DNA of 64,000 bases from Nostoc sp. KVJ3 (GCF_026127265.1 NZ_WWFG01000002.1:1860001-1924000); one strand, 5' to 3'. Counted from the first letter of the stretch, positions 1 to 9,021 are shown. The notes: generated by a model from the sequence alone, not told the origin. Program-made: numbers and translations.

Positions 1-106
1 ATTTTACACTGGATTAAGAAAGTCAACCCTTAAAATCATTTAAAGACTTATAGTCAAACCTTTCAAACCAGGTATCTCACTCAAAATAGCGATCAATATT
101 TCAAAT

Positions 107-583
107 ATGCAAACAAGAAATTTAATTGCTTCATTCGCATTAGGTATAACCTTAACCGCAATACCTACAATCCCATCTTATGCGGTAACAAAGACACCAA
201 ACTTGTACAATCTCTCTGGTTATCAAGGAGGACACCAAATCAAAGTTACTTACTCAACATCAAGCTTTACTGGGAAGCCACTTTTCCACTATGAAGACAA
301 GGAACAAACATTAGATTTTTCAGGAGATGAGATTCGGACTGCGAAATCGGAAATCGGCACATTAGTGACTGTAACCATCCGCAGAACAGTGGATACTGGT
401 TCCACTACATTTAGTTTGCTTATACCTAGTATAAATTTAGGGACAGCCTATCAAGCCCCAATTGAAACTAATGGCATCACAACAATCAACCGCTTTTCTC
501 CAATTCCGCAATTTAACCAAGGGCAAATACAGACTTACACAATTACCCCTTTGAAAGGTACAGCTGAATCTGTCGCGTTTTAA
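107..583 (+). CDS. Secreted protein of unknown function
   Basis: This 158-residue protein starts with a clear Sec-type signal peptide: a basic start, a hydrophobic stretch at about residues 7-24 and a likely cleavage after Ser-Tyr-Ala near residue 26. The mature part is about 130 residues, rich in Thr, Ser and Asn, with no cysteine and no motif I recognise. Alternating polar and hydrophobic residues suggest a beta-rich exported domain. The gene stands alone; the next gene begins 444 bases downstream. I do not recognise a family and assign no function. The signal peptide is seen in the sequence, and export to the periplasm or outside is inferred from it. Confidence 0.7.
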   Translation: MQTRNLIASFALGITLTAIPTIPSYAVTKTPNLYNLSGYQGGHQIKVTYSTSSFTGKPLFHYEDKEQTLDFSGDEIRTAKSEIGTLVTVTIRRTVDTGSTTFSLLIPSINLGTAYQAPIETNGITTINRFSPIPQFNQGQIQTYTITPLKGTAESVAF

Positions 584-1027
584 CTAATTCGTAACTTTTT
601 GTCACCGAAACAGTGCTGAGTGCTGTACGCGAATAGCCGGGCGTTTAGCCCGTAACTCGGCTGAGAGTAAAAAAAGTAATAATCGCACTTCATTTCAGAA
701 GGTTTGAGAGCAACTGCTTAAAAGCCAAGGAAAAAGAAATAAATATTTATTTCGAGATGCGTAGCGCATATTTAATGCGTCCTTACTTCAATTCTCTAGA
801 TTTATCTCTCTTGGTTACTCAGCACTCCTGAATTCTCTTCAAAGAAGTGACAATTACAAAGTCTCTGCAATTGCAACTATTGGAGACATTTCTCTACAAG
901 AGGCTGCGCCAACGCGTAGCTCGTCCTCTAAAGGGGTACACAATTGACAAGTTGTTATCCAAACATGATATAAGTAGTTCCTGAAATAAAATACGATAAG
1001 TCTATCGAAATAGCGTACTTAAAGATA
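584..1027. other. Intergenic region with short inverted repeats
   Basis: No gene is visible in this stretch. It holds the inverted repeat AGTGCTGAGT (612-621) with ACTCAGCACT (817-826), the small hairpin CGGGC-GTTTA-GCCCG near 639-653, and repeat-like patches around 755-780 and 895-935 of the kind scattered through Nostoc genomes. I see no clear promoter. Confidence 0.5.
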
Positions 1028-1477
1028 ATGAGTAACACTAAAAAAGTTAGCGAAGACTTGAGCGCTACTGGACAACCCACTCCTGAAGAGTTAAAACAGG
1101 CAGCCAAAGAGGGATTTAAGTCTGTGTTGAACCTGCGTTCTCCCGATGAAGCAGGTTTTCTGAGTGACGAACAACAGCAAGCCCAGGCTGCTGGATTGCA
1201 ATATGCCAATGTCCCGTTAAAGCCTTCAGAACCAAATCAAGAACTAACAGAGTTAGCAATTCAGGAGATTGAGAACTTACCCAAACCAATTTTAATTCAC
1301 TGTGCGGCTGGGGCAAGGGCTGGTGGTATTGCCTTAATTGCCAATGCTATTAGCGAAGGTCTGACCTATGATGAAATTAGTCAGAAAGCGCAAGAGCTTG
1401 GTTTAAACTTAGAACAACCGCACCTCAAGCAATTCTTACTTGAGAAGTATATTGCCAAGCAAGCAGAGAAAAGTTAG
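1028..1477 (+). CDS. DUF442 / beta-lactamase-hydrolase-like tyrosine phosphatase-fold protein
   Basis: This 149-residue protein resembles the DUF442 phosphatase-like family. The active-site loop is visible: His91-Cys92 followed by Ala-Ala-Gly-Ala-Arg97. The Cys-to-Arg spacing is therefore shorter by one residue than the C-x5-R loop of classical tyrosine phosphatases, which I believe is usual in this family. The N-terminal segment with Gly-Gln-Pro-Thr and the VLNLR strand at about 33-37 also fits the family. In other bacteria such domains occur alone or fused to rhodanese or persulfide dioxygenase domains and are linked to sulfide handling. No such partner is adjacent here. Phosphatase or sulfurtransferase activity is inferred from family only. 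Confidence 0.75.
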   Translation: MSNTKKVSEDLSATGQPTPEELKQAAKEGFKSVLNLRSPDEAGFLSDEQQQAQAAGLQYANVPLKPSEPNQELTELAIQEIENLPKPILIHCAAGARAGGIALIANAISEGLTYDEISQKAQELGLNLEQPHLKQFLLEKYIAKQAEKS

Positions 1478-1672
1478 TAATTCTTGCAATAACTAAGCCT
1501 TTTCAAGGTGACTCGTAAAATCTCTTTTTTATCTCTGCACCCCCGCGTATCGAGCAGTTGAAAATCTTTTATTGGCGCATAGAGTCAAGAGGTTAAAGAG
1601 AGTTTTTTCAGTAAAATTGCTACCCACCCTGAAAAGGTTAGCCTTAATCTTTTAAGAATAGTCTAGAACTGG

Positions 1673-2914
1673 ATGAAATATTGCCTAGCAAAAATGACTA
1701 ACTCAGTACCAAGTCGTTTGGGCGAACTCGCCAAACTGTTTTTTAAACTGGGTGTTATTGGCTTTGGGGGCCCAGTTGCCCATATTGCCATGATTGAAGA
1801 TGAAGTGGTGAAGCGGCGTAAGTGGTTGACAAAGGATCATTTTCTGGATTTGCTGGGTGCAACTAACCTAATTCCTGGCCCAAATTCCACAGAAATGGCT
1901 ATCCATATAGGATACATCTATGCAGGATGGCTGGGGTTGATTGTGTCAGGCATTTGTTTTGTCTTACCTGCGGTTCTAATTACTGCTGGGTTTGCTTGGA
2001 TTTATGTTAACTATGGCACTCTACCTCAAGTCGCTCCCTTACTTTATGGCATTAAACCAGCTGTTTTAGCAATCATCATCAATGCCCTCTGGGGCTTGGC
2101 AAAAAAGGCCGTGAAAACTCGCCAATTACTGGTGATTGCTTTAGGTGTGGCATTAATGACGTTTTTATTCAAATTAAATGAAGTAATTGCCCTATTAATA
2201 GGGGGATTGTTGGGCATGGTATGGTTACATTCTGGCGATAAAAACGACAAACTAGGAGATAAAGCCAATTTTTTGATTTCTAGTCTCAGTACAGGTGCGA
2301 CTTTAAAGGCATCAGCTACTGTTGCTGCATCTGTAGCTACCGCAACCACTGTAGCCAAGGTTTCTTTATGGCAGTTAGGTTGGTTTTTCCTGAAAGTCGG
2401 TAGTGTTTTGTTTGGTGGTGGCTACCTTTTGGTGGCTTTTCTCCAAGGAGGATTAGTTCAAGAATATGGCTGGTTAACACAACAGCAGTTGTTAGATGCG
2501 ATCGCAATTGGTCAATTTACTCCTGGGCCAGTACTTTCTACAGCTACGTTTATCGGTTATATCATTGCGGGCATACCTGGCGCAATTGTTGCCACAATCG
2601 GAATTTTTCTCCCTTCTTTTGTTTTCGTTGCTGCCCTGAATCCCTTAATCCCACGCTTACGGGCCTCTTCTTGGACTAGAGCATTTTTGGATGCTGTGAA
2701 TGTTAGTGCTGTAGCGTTAATGGTTGTTACTACTCTACAACTGGGGATAACTACTTTAACATTACCACAATCCCCATTTGTCGATTTTCTCGGTTTGGCG
2801 ATCGCGATCGTCTCAGCTATTTTAGCTATTCACGTAGGTATTAATTCTATATGGCTAGTCTTTGGTAGTGCTTTGATTGGATGGGGCGCTTCATTCTTCG
2901 GCTACATTCGATGA
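1673..2914 (+). CDS. chrA: Chromate transporter, CHR family (two-domain)
   Basis: This 413-residue polytopic membrane protein belongs to the chromate ion transporter family, which exports chromate from the cytoplasm. Two CHR domains in tandem are visible. The first has the Gly-Phe-Gly-Gly-Pro motif at about residue 31 and Gly-Pro-Asn-Ser-Thr-Glu near 69. The second has the related Leu-Phe-Gly-Gly-Gly-Tyr motif near 246 and Phe-Thr-Pro-Gly-Pro near 282. The two are separated by a cytoplasmic linker rich in Ala and Thr at about 175-230. The length matches long-chain ChrA proteins. A second ATG at 1694 is an alternative start. No chrB-type regulator or reductase is adjacent, so the gene looks monocistronic. 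Confidence 0.9.
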   Translation: MKYCLAKMTNSVPSRLGELAKLFFKLGVIGFGGPVAHIAMIEDEVVKRRKWLTKDHFLDLLGATNLIPGPNSTEMAIHIGYIYAGWLGLIVSGICFVLPAVLITAGFAWIYVNYGTLPQVAPLLYGIKPAVLAIIINALWGLAKKAVKTRQLLVIALGVALMTFLFKLNEVIALLIGGLLGMVWLHSGDKNDKLGDKANFLISSLSTGATLKASATVAASVATATTVAKVSLWQLGWFFLKVGSVLFGGGYLLVAFLQGGLVQEYGWLTQQQLLDAIAIGQFTPGPVLSTATFIGYIIAGIPGAIVATIGIFLPSFVFVAALNPLIPRLRASSWTRAFLDAVNVSAVALMVVTTLQLGITTLTLPQSPFVDFLGLAIAIVSAILAIHVGINSIWLVFGSALIGWGASFFGYIR

Positions 2915-3046
2915 AGTTGCGACATATACGCGAATATTGTCCTGGTGGCTTCTTTTCAGAAGAGGATTCAAACCCCTCCTGAAAAGAACCTTCTGCCTTT
3001 TTCAATTGGTTATATGGGATTTCCAAGGAATGAATTATCCCAAAAA

Positions 3047-3131
3047 ACGAACCACAGAGACAATGCAGCGCGGTCTTGGGGGTTTCCCCCATAAGCGACT
3101 GCCGCGCAGAGAACACAGAGAGAGGAGAGAT
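3047..3131 (+). repeat. Copy of the 'gaaccgcagag' dispersed repeat, split by an insert
   Basis: The sequence begins with a close variant of the ACGAACCGCAGAGG motif that recurs at 18301-18350 (reverse), 44390-44426, 45981-46016 and 51716-51754. Here the motif is interrupted by about 50 bases containing the small hairpin TTGGGGG-TTT-CCCCCAT and then resumes with gcagagaacacagagagagga. It lies between chrA and a convergent membrane-protein gene. Confidence 0.5.
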
Positions 3132-3166
3132 TAAGAGGATTTTTGCGTCAGTTTTGGAATATTTTT

Positions 3167-3913
3167 TTATTTGGAAGTCCCTATAGTAATTCCAGTTTTA
3201 CGATGTAAATTTCTTTTCAAGGTACACAAACCAATTCCTGGTACAATCCCCAAAATTAGTGCTGTAAATCCTTGTCCACTCCAATACAATATGAGGCTCC
3301 GGTTGGCTTCGGGAATCAAATTTTGCACAATAAAAAGCAACCAAACCAAAATAGTGATTAAGAAGAAAGAGATTGAGGGTAAAAAATTCCACCACCAAAT
3401 CCCGATTGTATATCGTCTTAGTACCAGCCATTGGCAAAGTCCCAGCCAAATACCAGAAATTATATATGCGATCGCAGATAGAAATTCAAAAATAAAAGTT
3501 TCTTCAGGAGATGATGAGGCAATAGTTGAAATATAGTTAATCCAGGCTGTAGAAACGCCGTTGGCAATCAGCCAACCAATGCTAGTAGCAAATATCCATT
3601 GCCAACCAGGTAGATATCGGTAAATGACAAGGCTCTGGTCAGCAGCAAAAATCACGGCAAATACAACATTACTGAGACTTCTGACTAAAATACTCCATAT
3701 TTGTGGCTGGAGAGCAATACTAGGTGAGCTTTGGAGAATAATTTTCTCTAAGGCAATACTAGCAACGCCACCCACAACCCATCCGATCAGGGTCATTAAG
3801 GTAAACTGAAGAAAGAACCTCTGTCGCTGCGATCGCGGAATCAAAAACTTTCCTGAGTTAGGCTCATTATTAGTAGATGCAACATCATCGGGACTGTTAG
3901 AGTCAGTTTGCAT
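3167..3913 (-). CDS. Six-helix integral membrane protein of unknown function
   Basis: The 248-residue protein has a polar N-terminus of about 30 residues and six probable transmembrane segments, roughly at residues 36-56, 75-95, 102-122, 142-162, 173-195 and 206-228. Tryptophans cluster at the membrane edges. I see no enzyme motif and no similarity I can name. It lies tail to tail with chrA and back to back with hemE, so it is probably its own transcription unit. The membrane location is seen in the hydropathy pattern; the function is unknown. Confidence 0.7.
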   Translation of the reverse strand: MQTDSNSPDDVASTNNEPNSGKFLIPRSQRQRFFLQFTLMTLIGWVVGGVASIALEKIILQSSPSIALQPQIWSILVRSLSNVVFAVIFAADQSLVIYRYLPGWQWIFATSIGWLIANGVSTAWINYISTIASSSPEETFIFEFLSAIAYIISGIWLGLCQWLVLRRYTIGIWWWNFLPSISFFLITILVWLLFIVQNLIPEANRSLILYWSGQGFTALILGIVPGIGLCTLKRNLHRKTGITIGTSK

Positions 3914-4135
3914 AATAAGTTAAGGAGTAGGGAGTGGAGAAAACACAAAAGAGTGGCGAAATTCTTTTATATTCCACTTTCATTGTTAATTCTTGTTTTA
4001 TTCTATTCCCGACTCCCGAATGCCCTTTGGTGTAATGCGACTAGCTCTTTTACTGCAAACCTACTGAAAAAGCGTAATCCCGGAATGATAAGCTAAACAG
4101 TGGCATAAAAATTGTGACTTAGGATGAAGTGATAA

Positions 4136-5197
4136 ATGGGTGTTTCTTCAACAACTCCTCATCTCTTACGGGCTGCTCGTGGTGAAGTAGTAGATCGTCC
4201 CCCTGTATGGATGATGCGACAAGCGGGACGATATATGAAAGCATATCGAGACTTAAGAGATCGGTATCCTTCGTTTCGCGATCGCTCCGAAATTCCAGAT
4301 GTAGCAATTGAAGTTTCCTTGCAACCGTGGAAAGCCTTTGGGCCAGATGGAGTAATTTTATTTTCTGATATTGTCACCCCATTACCTGGTTTGGGCATTG
4401 ACATGGATATTGCCGAAGGTAAAGGGCCAATCATTCACTCGCCCCTCCGCACTCAAGAGCAAATCGATCTTCTGCGTCCTTTAGAACCAGAAGCAGCCCT
4501 TCCATTTATCAAGACAATTTTGCAAGCGCTGCGTTCGGAAGTAGGCGATAAATCAACGGTGTTGGGCTTTGTAGGTGCGCCGTGGACGTTAGCAGCTTAT
4601 GCGGTGGAAGGAAAAGGTTCTAAAACCTATTCCATCATCAAAAACATGGCATTTTCAGACCCGACGATATTGCATCAACTGTTATCTAAATTAGCAGATG
4701 CGATCGCCATCTATGCCCGCTATCAAATTGACTCTGGCGCTCAAGTTGTGCAAATGTTCGATTCTTGGGCGGGTCAATTGAGTCCTCAAGATTATGACAC
4801 CTTTGCTCTGCCTTATCAACAACGAGTTTTCCAGCAAGTCAAGCAAACCCACCCCGATACACCTTTGATTCTGCTAGTTAGCGGTAGTGCCGGTGTGTTG
4901 GAAAGAATGGGACAATCTGGCGCTGATATTGTCAGTGTAGACTGGGCAGTAGATATGGCGGACGCACGAGCCAGATTAGGCAAACAAGTCAAAGTTCAAG
5001 GAAATCTCGATCCTGGCGTACTGTTCGGCTCTAAACAGTTTATCCGCGATCGCATTCTTGATACCGTTCGCAAAGCTGGCAATTGGGGTCATATTCTCAA
5101 TCTCGGTCACGGTGTTCTCCCAGAAACTCCCGAAGAAAATGTTGCTTTCTTCTTTGAAACGGCAAAGGAACTTGATCTTGCAGGAGTTAAGGCTTGA
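4136..5197 (+). CDS. hemE: Uroporphyrinogen decarboxylase
   Basis: The 353-residue enzyme removes four carboxyl groups from uroporphyrinogen III to give coproporphyrinogen III, in the shared branch of heme and chlorophyll synthesis in the cytoplasm. Family signatures are present: Met-Arg-Gln-Ala-Gly-Arg near residues 27-32 (the catalytic-site arginines), Gly-Ala-Pro-Trp-Thr-Leu near 147, Asp-Ser-Trp-Ala-Gly-Gln near 210, Gly-Asn-Leu-Asp-Pro near 290 and Asn-Leu-Gly-His-Gly-Val at about 321-326. The length is typical. The gene appears monocistronic and is followed by heptanucleotide repeats that can fold into a hairpin. The assignment is secure. Confidence 0.97.
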   Translation: MGVSSTTPHLLRAARGEVVDRPPVWMMRQAGRYMKAYRDLRDRYPSFRDRSEIPDVAIEVSLQPWKAFGPDGVILFSDIVTPLPGLGIDMDIAEGKGPIIHSPLRTQEQIDLLRPLEPEAALPFIKTILQALRSEVGDKSTVLGFVGAPWTLAAYAVEGKGSKTYSIIKNMAFSDPTILHQLLSKLADAIAIYARYQIDSGAQVVQMFDSWAGQLSPQDYDTFALPYQQRVFQQVKQTHPDTPLILLVSGSAGVLERMGQSGADIVSVDWAVDMADARARLGKQVKVQGNLDPGVLFGSKQFIRDRILDTVRKAGNWGHILNLGHGVLPETPEENVAFFFETAKELDLAGVKA

Positions 5198-5198
5198 G

Positions 5199-5380
5199 AG
5201 TTATGAGTTATGAGTTATGAGTTAGGAGTTATAAACTATAAAGTTATCAGTTGCGAGGTACAAAGTTATTTTTTTATTCTTAACTCCTCACTTCTAACTC
5301 CTAACTTTATTAATAACTCCTGATTTGGAACTTTTAACTTCAATTTTAACTCTTCAATTTTAACTCCTTACTTTTAAAAA
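5199..5380. repeat. Heptanucleotide short tandem repeats (GAGTTAT / TAACTCC type)
   Basis: The left arm at 5199-5235 consists of tandem GAGTTAT and GAGTTAG heptamers. The right part from 5280 to 5370 carries the complementary ACTCCTA and TTTTAACT heptamers, so the whole intergenic region can fold into an imperfect hairpin. Such repeats are known from heterocystous cyanobacteria. It fills the space between hemE and the epimerase gene. Confidence 0.75.
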
Positions 5381-5386
5381 TTTTCT

Positions 5387-6340
5387 ATGAGCCAGAAACG
5401 GATTTTAGTGACTGGTGCAAGTGGTTGTGTGGGTCATTATTTAACAGAAGCCTTAATTAAGGAAACGAATCACGAACTGTATCTGTTAGTTAGGAACCCA
5501 AGTAAACTGCAAGTTGATACTAAGGCCCGTTCAGGTATCAACGTTTTGCAAGGTGATATGCAAAATATTCGCCAGTTTGCCAATTTGCTATCCACAATTG
5601 ATACGGCGGTACTCACAGCCACAGCTTGGGGTGGTGATGAGACATTTGATATTAATGTCGTCAAAACTATAGAATTGCTCGAACTGCTAGATCCAGACCG
5701 TTGCCAGCAGGTGATTTATTTCTCGACAGCTAGCGTTTTGGATCGGTACAATCAACCATTAAAAGAAGCCGGGGAAATCGGGACAGATTATATCCGTTCT
5801 AAATATGAGTGCTTACATAAAAAAGAACAATTAGCGATCGCACCCAAAATTACCACAGTATTTCCCACTGTAGTTTTAGGCGGTGATGCGAATAAACCCT
5901 ATTCTGCTGTCACCTCTGGCATTCCAGAAGTGACAAAATATATTAATTTAATTCGCTTTCTTGATGCAGATGGTAGTTTTCATTTTATCCACGGACGAGA
6001 TATTGCCACTGTAGTAAGATATTTAATCGATCATCCTTCTGAAAACGATCAACCACGTCGATTAGTTTTAGGTCAAGCACCATTAACAGCTAATCAAGCA
6101 GTGGAAGAAGTTTGTACTTATCTGGGGAAAAAGATTTACTTTCGCATTCCCATATCTTTAGCATTGGCTAACTTGATTATTGTTCTGTTCCACATTCAGA
6201 TGGCCGCTTGGGATCGGTTTTGCATGAAGTATCGGCATTTTACCTATAAGAATTTCATCAATCCTAATAGTTTTGGCTTACCAAATTATTGTGCAACCAT
6301 GACTGATGTTTTAAAAATTAGTGGCGTTCAACACTTTTAG
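5387..6340 (+). CDS. NAD(P)-dependent epimerase/dehydratase family protein
   Basis: The 317-residue protein is an extended short-chain dehydrogenase of the atypical epimerase type. The nucleotide-binding loop Thr-Gly-Ala-Ser-Gly-Cys-Val-Gly is at residues 9-16, and the Ser then Tyr-x3-Lys catalytic pattern is visible (Ser near 117, Tyr-Ile-Arg-Ser-Lys near 134-138). The region between 220 and 290 looks like the substrate-binding domain. The substrate, perhaps a sugar nucleotide or a small hydroxy or keto compound, cannot be told from the sequence. It is separated from hemE by 189 bases of repeats, so co-transcription is uncertain. Confidence 0.8.
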   Translation: MSQKRILVTGASGCVGHYLTEALIKETNHELYLLVRNPSKLQVDTKARSGINVLQGDMQNIRQFANLLSTIDTAVLTATAWGGDETFDINVVKTIELLELLDPDRCQQVIYFSTASVLDRYNQPLKEAGEIGTDYIRSKYECLHKKEQLAIAPKITTVFPTVVLGGDANKPYSAVTSGIPEVTKYINLIRFLDADGSFHFIHGRDIATVVRYLIDHPSENDQPRRLVLGQAPLTANQAVEEVCTYLGKKIYFRIPISLALANLIIVLFHIQMAAWDRFCMKYRHFTYKNFINPNSFGLPNYCATMTDVLKISGVQHF

Positions 6341-6442
6341 TAATAGTGCGTCAGAGAGGAGAAATAGAGAGGATTTTGGCATTGCTAATTAGGAATTATG
6401 AATTATTTTTAAAACGAGCCTCTTGTGGACAATTGAAAAAGA

Positions 6443-6680
6443 GGCAGGGGAGCAGGGAGTGGGGAGCAAGGGGGATGGAACAGAAAGGGGGATTCAACCC
6501 CATCTGTTGCGTTAGCTTCCCGAAGGCTACGAAAACTACTTAACAGAAGTAGGGGACTCAGACTCATGTTCCGCTCCGCTACACGCCAGGAGTCAGGGGT
6601 CATTCCCCCCCCGCTCCCTGCTCCCTGCTCCCTGCTCCCTACTCCCTGCCCCCTGCTCCCTACCCCCTGCCCCCTGCCCC
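6443..6680. repeat. Heptanucleotide repeat cluster plus shared dispersed element between convergent genes
   Basis: The left arm near 6443-6472 is AGGGGAGCAGGGAGTGGGG-like. The right arm at 6608-6680 is a run of CTCCCTG and CCCCCTG heptamers, so the two can pair as a long hairpin between the convergent epimerase and SLH genes. Between them, 6466-6585 resembles 52013-52105: both contain GAGCAAGGGG, then a GGAACAGAAA-like stretch, a CCCCA(T/C)CTG box and CATGTTCCGCT. No gene is visible from 6341 to 6750. Confidence 0.6.
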
Positions 6681-6750
6681 CAGCAAAGAGCCTCTTCGTT
6701 GAACCTTTAGAGTGCGCGAAATTTATTTATCGAGATGGGCTAGGCGAAGC

Positions 6751-7824
6751 CTACAATGGGCTATGCCTACGCACTATATTTGGAGATGTAATTGCCTCCA
6801 ACTTGCCCCGTTTTACTAAAGCTTGATGAATCATTGCCGCTACTTCCGCCCGACTAGCTACTTGGTTGGGAGCAAGAATTTGTGGATTGGGATAGTTAAC
6901 TACCAGACCATTAGTTGTAGCAGCAGCTATTTTGCTAATAGCATAAGGTGGAATATCTTTAGCATCTTTGTAGACACTTAAAATCTGATTTGGGGAAGTG
7001 GGTGCTTTCAAATTCAACCCACTAACAAGGGCAACTAAAACTTGCACTCGTGAAATATTTTGTTGGGGTCTGAAGGTTTTTTTCGGATAGCCTTTGAGAA
7101 ATCCAGTACTGATGGCTTGGTCAATTGCTGGAGTTGCCCAGAATTTTGTCGGTACATCTTGAAATGCGATCGCAGTTTTAGACGGTTCTTGGTCAAAGGC
7201 TTTTTGTACAATAGCAGCAAATTCAGCACGGTTTACGGGCTGATTTGGTCTAAAAGAATAATCAGGAAATCCCTTGAGAATACCACGGGAAGAAAGAACA
7301 TCTATAAAACGCCGACCCCAAAAGTTATTGGGTACATCGTTGAATGCAATTGGTGGCGGAATAATAGATTTTTGTTTTGCCGGAGTTACTAAAGGTAATG
7401 CTGCTGATGCTTTAATTGATGACTCAAGCACTGCTGAAGAGGGTACAGGTGTCTGTGGTTGTGGGGGTTGAGTGGGGATTACCTGAGTAGATGGCAGCAC
7501 TGCATGGGAAGGAGTTGTGCTGTTAGTTGGAAATGAAGGTGCTTTGGGTTCAACAACAGCATCAGGTGGAGAATAGGGCAAAACGTTTTTGGGGACTGCA
7601 TTGGGAGTCAGAGAGGGCAATAATTCATTTGGTTGAACACTAGGTGACGCAGTGGAAGAAGCCGACAGCAGCCCGTTTAAGTTCCAGCTAGAATCCCTGC
7701 GGGACAATGACCAAAAAAGAATCGCTCCGATGGTGGTCAAGGCAACCAGAATGGCTATAAATTCATCAAAGCCAAGGGCAGTTTTTTGGGATGACTCCGG
7801 TTCGGAAGGAGGTCTATTTGTCAT
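6751..7824 (-). CDS. Membrane-anchored protein with three SLH domains
   Basis: The 357-residue protein has a short polar N-terminus, one transmembrane segment at about residues 24-45, a Pro/Ser/Thr-rich linker at about 50-165, and three consecutive S-layer homology domains at roughly 168-218, 230-282 and 290-345. Each SLH unit shows the Asp-Val then Phe/Trp start and a Gly-Phe-Pro- or Gly-Tyr-Pro-like turn followed by a Phe-Arg-Pro or related box; the third is the most divergent. SLH domains bind peptidoglycan or attached polymers, so the protein probably links the cytoplasmic membrane to the cell wall. It lacks the beta-barrel part of cyanobacterial SLH porins. It is transcribed alone. Confidence 0.85.
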   Translation of the reverse strand: MTNRPPSEPESSQKTALGFDEFIAILVALTTIGAILFWSLSRRDSSWNLNGLLSASSTASPSVQPNELLPSLTPNAVPKNVLPYSPPDAVVEPKAPSFPTNSTTPSHAVLPSTQVIPTQPPQPQTPVPSSAVLESSIKASAALPLVTPAKQKSIIPPPIAFNDVPNNFWGRRFIDVLSSRGILKGFPDYSFRPNQPVNRAEFAAIVQKAFDQEPSKTAIAFQDVPTKFWATPAIDQAISTGFLKGYPKKTFRPQQNISRVQVLVALVSGLNLKAPTSPNQILSVYKDAKDIPPYAISKIAAATTNGLVVNYPNPQILAPNQVASRAEVAAMIHQALVKRGKLEAITSPNIVRRHSPL

Positions 7825-7929
7825 CGTGATTACCCCAATAGCAGTAAAATTTGTGTCTAAACAAATTAAGCCACAGATTTAATTAATTCGTAATTTGTAA
7901 TTCGTAATTCGTAATTCATAAGTAGGATA

Positions 7930-8715
7930 TCAGGCTTCTGGTTCAATGCCAAGCGATCGCAATTGGGCAGTTAGGCGATCGGCTCTTTGGCGTTCCTGTT
8001 CTGCCCTTTGGGATTCTTGTTCTGCCCTTTGGGATTCTTGTTCTGCCCTTTGGGATTCTTGTTCTGCTCTTTCATCGCCACTTAACAACAAATTACCTTG
8101 TAAATCCCACCAACGCAGCCAGGGTAACTCCACATTCTGATAAACTCCCTGCCATAAGCCTAATTCAACACCCAAAGGAACGATAGGATAATGTCCTCGT
8201 TCATTTGCTGGTAAAATATGATACTGTCCTTCAATTAGATGATAAACTTCTATACTGGCTTTACTCACTTCATAAATGCCGTAGAAGGGGGGACGAATCA
8301 CCTGCTCATAAACCCAAAATTTACCCTTCCAAGGAGTTTTATCTCGTTCTTCACTACCGTCTCCAGAGACAAATTCTAGGACAATCAAGGGGGCAATAGA
8401 CTCTTGCCACAATACATAAGAACGTCGCGTTTGCCCATTCAGTAAAAATGGTACATTTGGTGCATAAAACCAATCTGGTGCTTCTGCACCTTTTTCAGGG
8501 GGATCGGTCAAGCGCCAGTAAATGCCTAAATCTTGGCCAATACAATATTGCTCTTCAGGATTTAATTCCTTGAGGATAGGTGTAATGGAGTCAGTTAATA
8601 GAAGGCTTTGGGGATGCTCTTGCCAATTCTTCACAAAAGTACCGTCAGAGTCGGGAAGCTGGGTATGGTCGGGGAAAGGAGTAAGGGCGGTAGGTGGATT
8701 GCTTATAGAGGTCAT
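7930..8715 (-). CDS. Uma2 / DUF820-like protein with a repeated coiled-coil tail
   Basis: The 261-residue protein resembles the Uma2 (DUF820) family, a PD-(D/E)XK nuclease-fold family greatly expanded in cyanobacteria. The visible pieces are Pro-Asp-Trp-Phe-Tyr near residue 80 and Ile-Val-Leu-Glu-Phe-Val-Ser near 112, which together form a PD...ExV-type core. The C-terminal third is a heptad repeat of Glu-Gln-Glu-Ser-Gln-Arg-Ala encoded by 21-bp tandem DNA repeats (7999-8061) and probably forms a coiled coil. The last residues, Leu-Arg-Ser-Leu-Gly-Ile-Glu-Pro, are a common ending in this group. No biological role is established for most members. Confidence 0.8.
   Translation of the reverse strand: MTSISNPPTALTPFPDHTQLPDSDGTFVKNWQEHPQSLLLTDSITPILKELNPEEQYCIGQDLGIYWRLTDPPEKGAEAPDWFYAPNVPFLLNGQTRRSYVLWQESIAPLIVLEFVSGDGSEERDKTPWKGKFWVYEQVIRPPFYGIYEVSKASIEVYHLIEGQYHILPANERGHYPIVPLGVELGLWQGVYQNVELPWLRWWDLQGNLLLSGDERAEQESQRAEQESQRAEQESQRAEQERQRADRLTAQLRSLGIEPEA
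7999..8061. repeat. Three perfect 21-bp tandem repeats inside the Uma2-like gene
   Basis: The unit occurs at 7999-8019, 8020-8040 and 8041-8061, with degenerate copies on both sides. It encodes the seven-residue coiled-coil repeat of the Uma2-like protein. Because 21 is divisible by three, copy-number change would keep the frame. Confidence 0.9.
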
Positions 8716-9021
8716 AACGCTACCTTTGCATTTTTTGTAAAGGTTATTTTTAAGTTTAGCTTGCGATCGCTCTTACCAGTAACGTGAAAGCTAAGTTTAG
8801 ACTTGACTTTAGTAATTTTAGGATATGGGCTTAAAAGACCTCAGAATAAATAGCTGTACTAGTTAGACTAGATAAGTAGTTAAACAAAATTAATTACACA
8901 ATGTCATTGTGTAATTAATTCTGCATAGTTACTTACCTAAACCGAAACCAGATTTCGAGGGTGGCAGAATGTAAAATATTAACTTATTGTTTACCAATGT
9001 TTGTAAAAATCAGGGTGTCTA
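8716..9021. other. Intergenic region between divergent genes
   Basis: The only strong structure is the long palindrome at 8888-8920, annotated separately. The rest is AT-rich with no gene visible. Promoters for the Uma2-like gene (reverse) and the histidine kinase (forward) must lie here. Confidence 0.5.
8888..8920. promoter_or_regulatory. 33-bp perfect palindrome upstream of histidine kinase
   Basis: A 16-base arm, AATTAATTACACAATG, is followed after one central base by its exact reverse complement. It lies about 100 bases before the GTG start of the kinase gene and about 170 bases from the divergent Uma2-like gene. It could be a dimer operator or a transcribed hairpin. No T-run follows, so it is not an ordinary terminator. 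Confidence 0.7.

Noticed and set aside
1116..1316. Reverse-strand open frame opposite the DUF442 gene
   Set aside because: It is antisense to a gene with a recognisable active-site motif and has no features of its own.
6346..6826. Overlapping open frames in the 6.3-6.8 kb region
   Set aside because: They translate heptanucleotide repeats into Leu/Pro-rich low-complexity sequence on both strands, so they are repeat artefacts.
7999..8061. Possible CRISPR-like direct repeats
   Set aside because: The 21-bp units are contiguous without spacers and lie in frame within a coding region.
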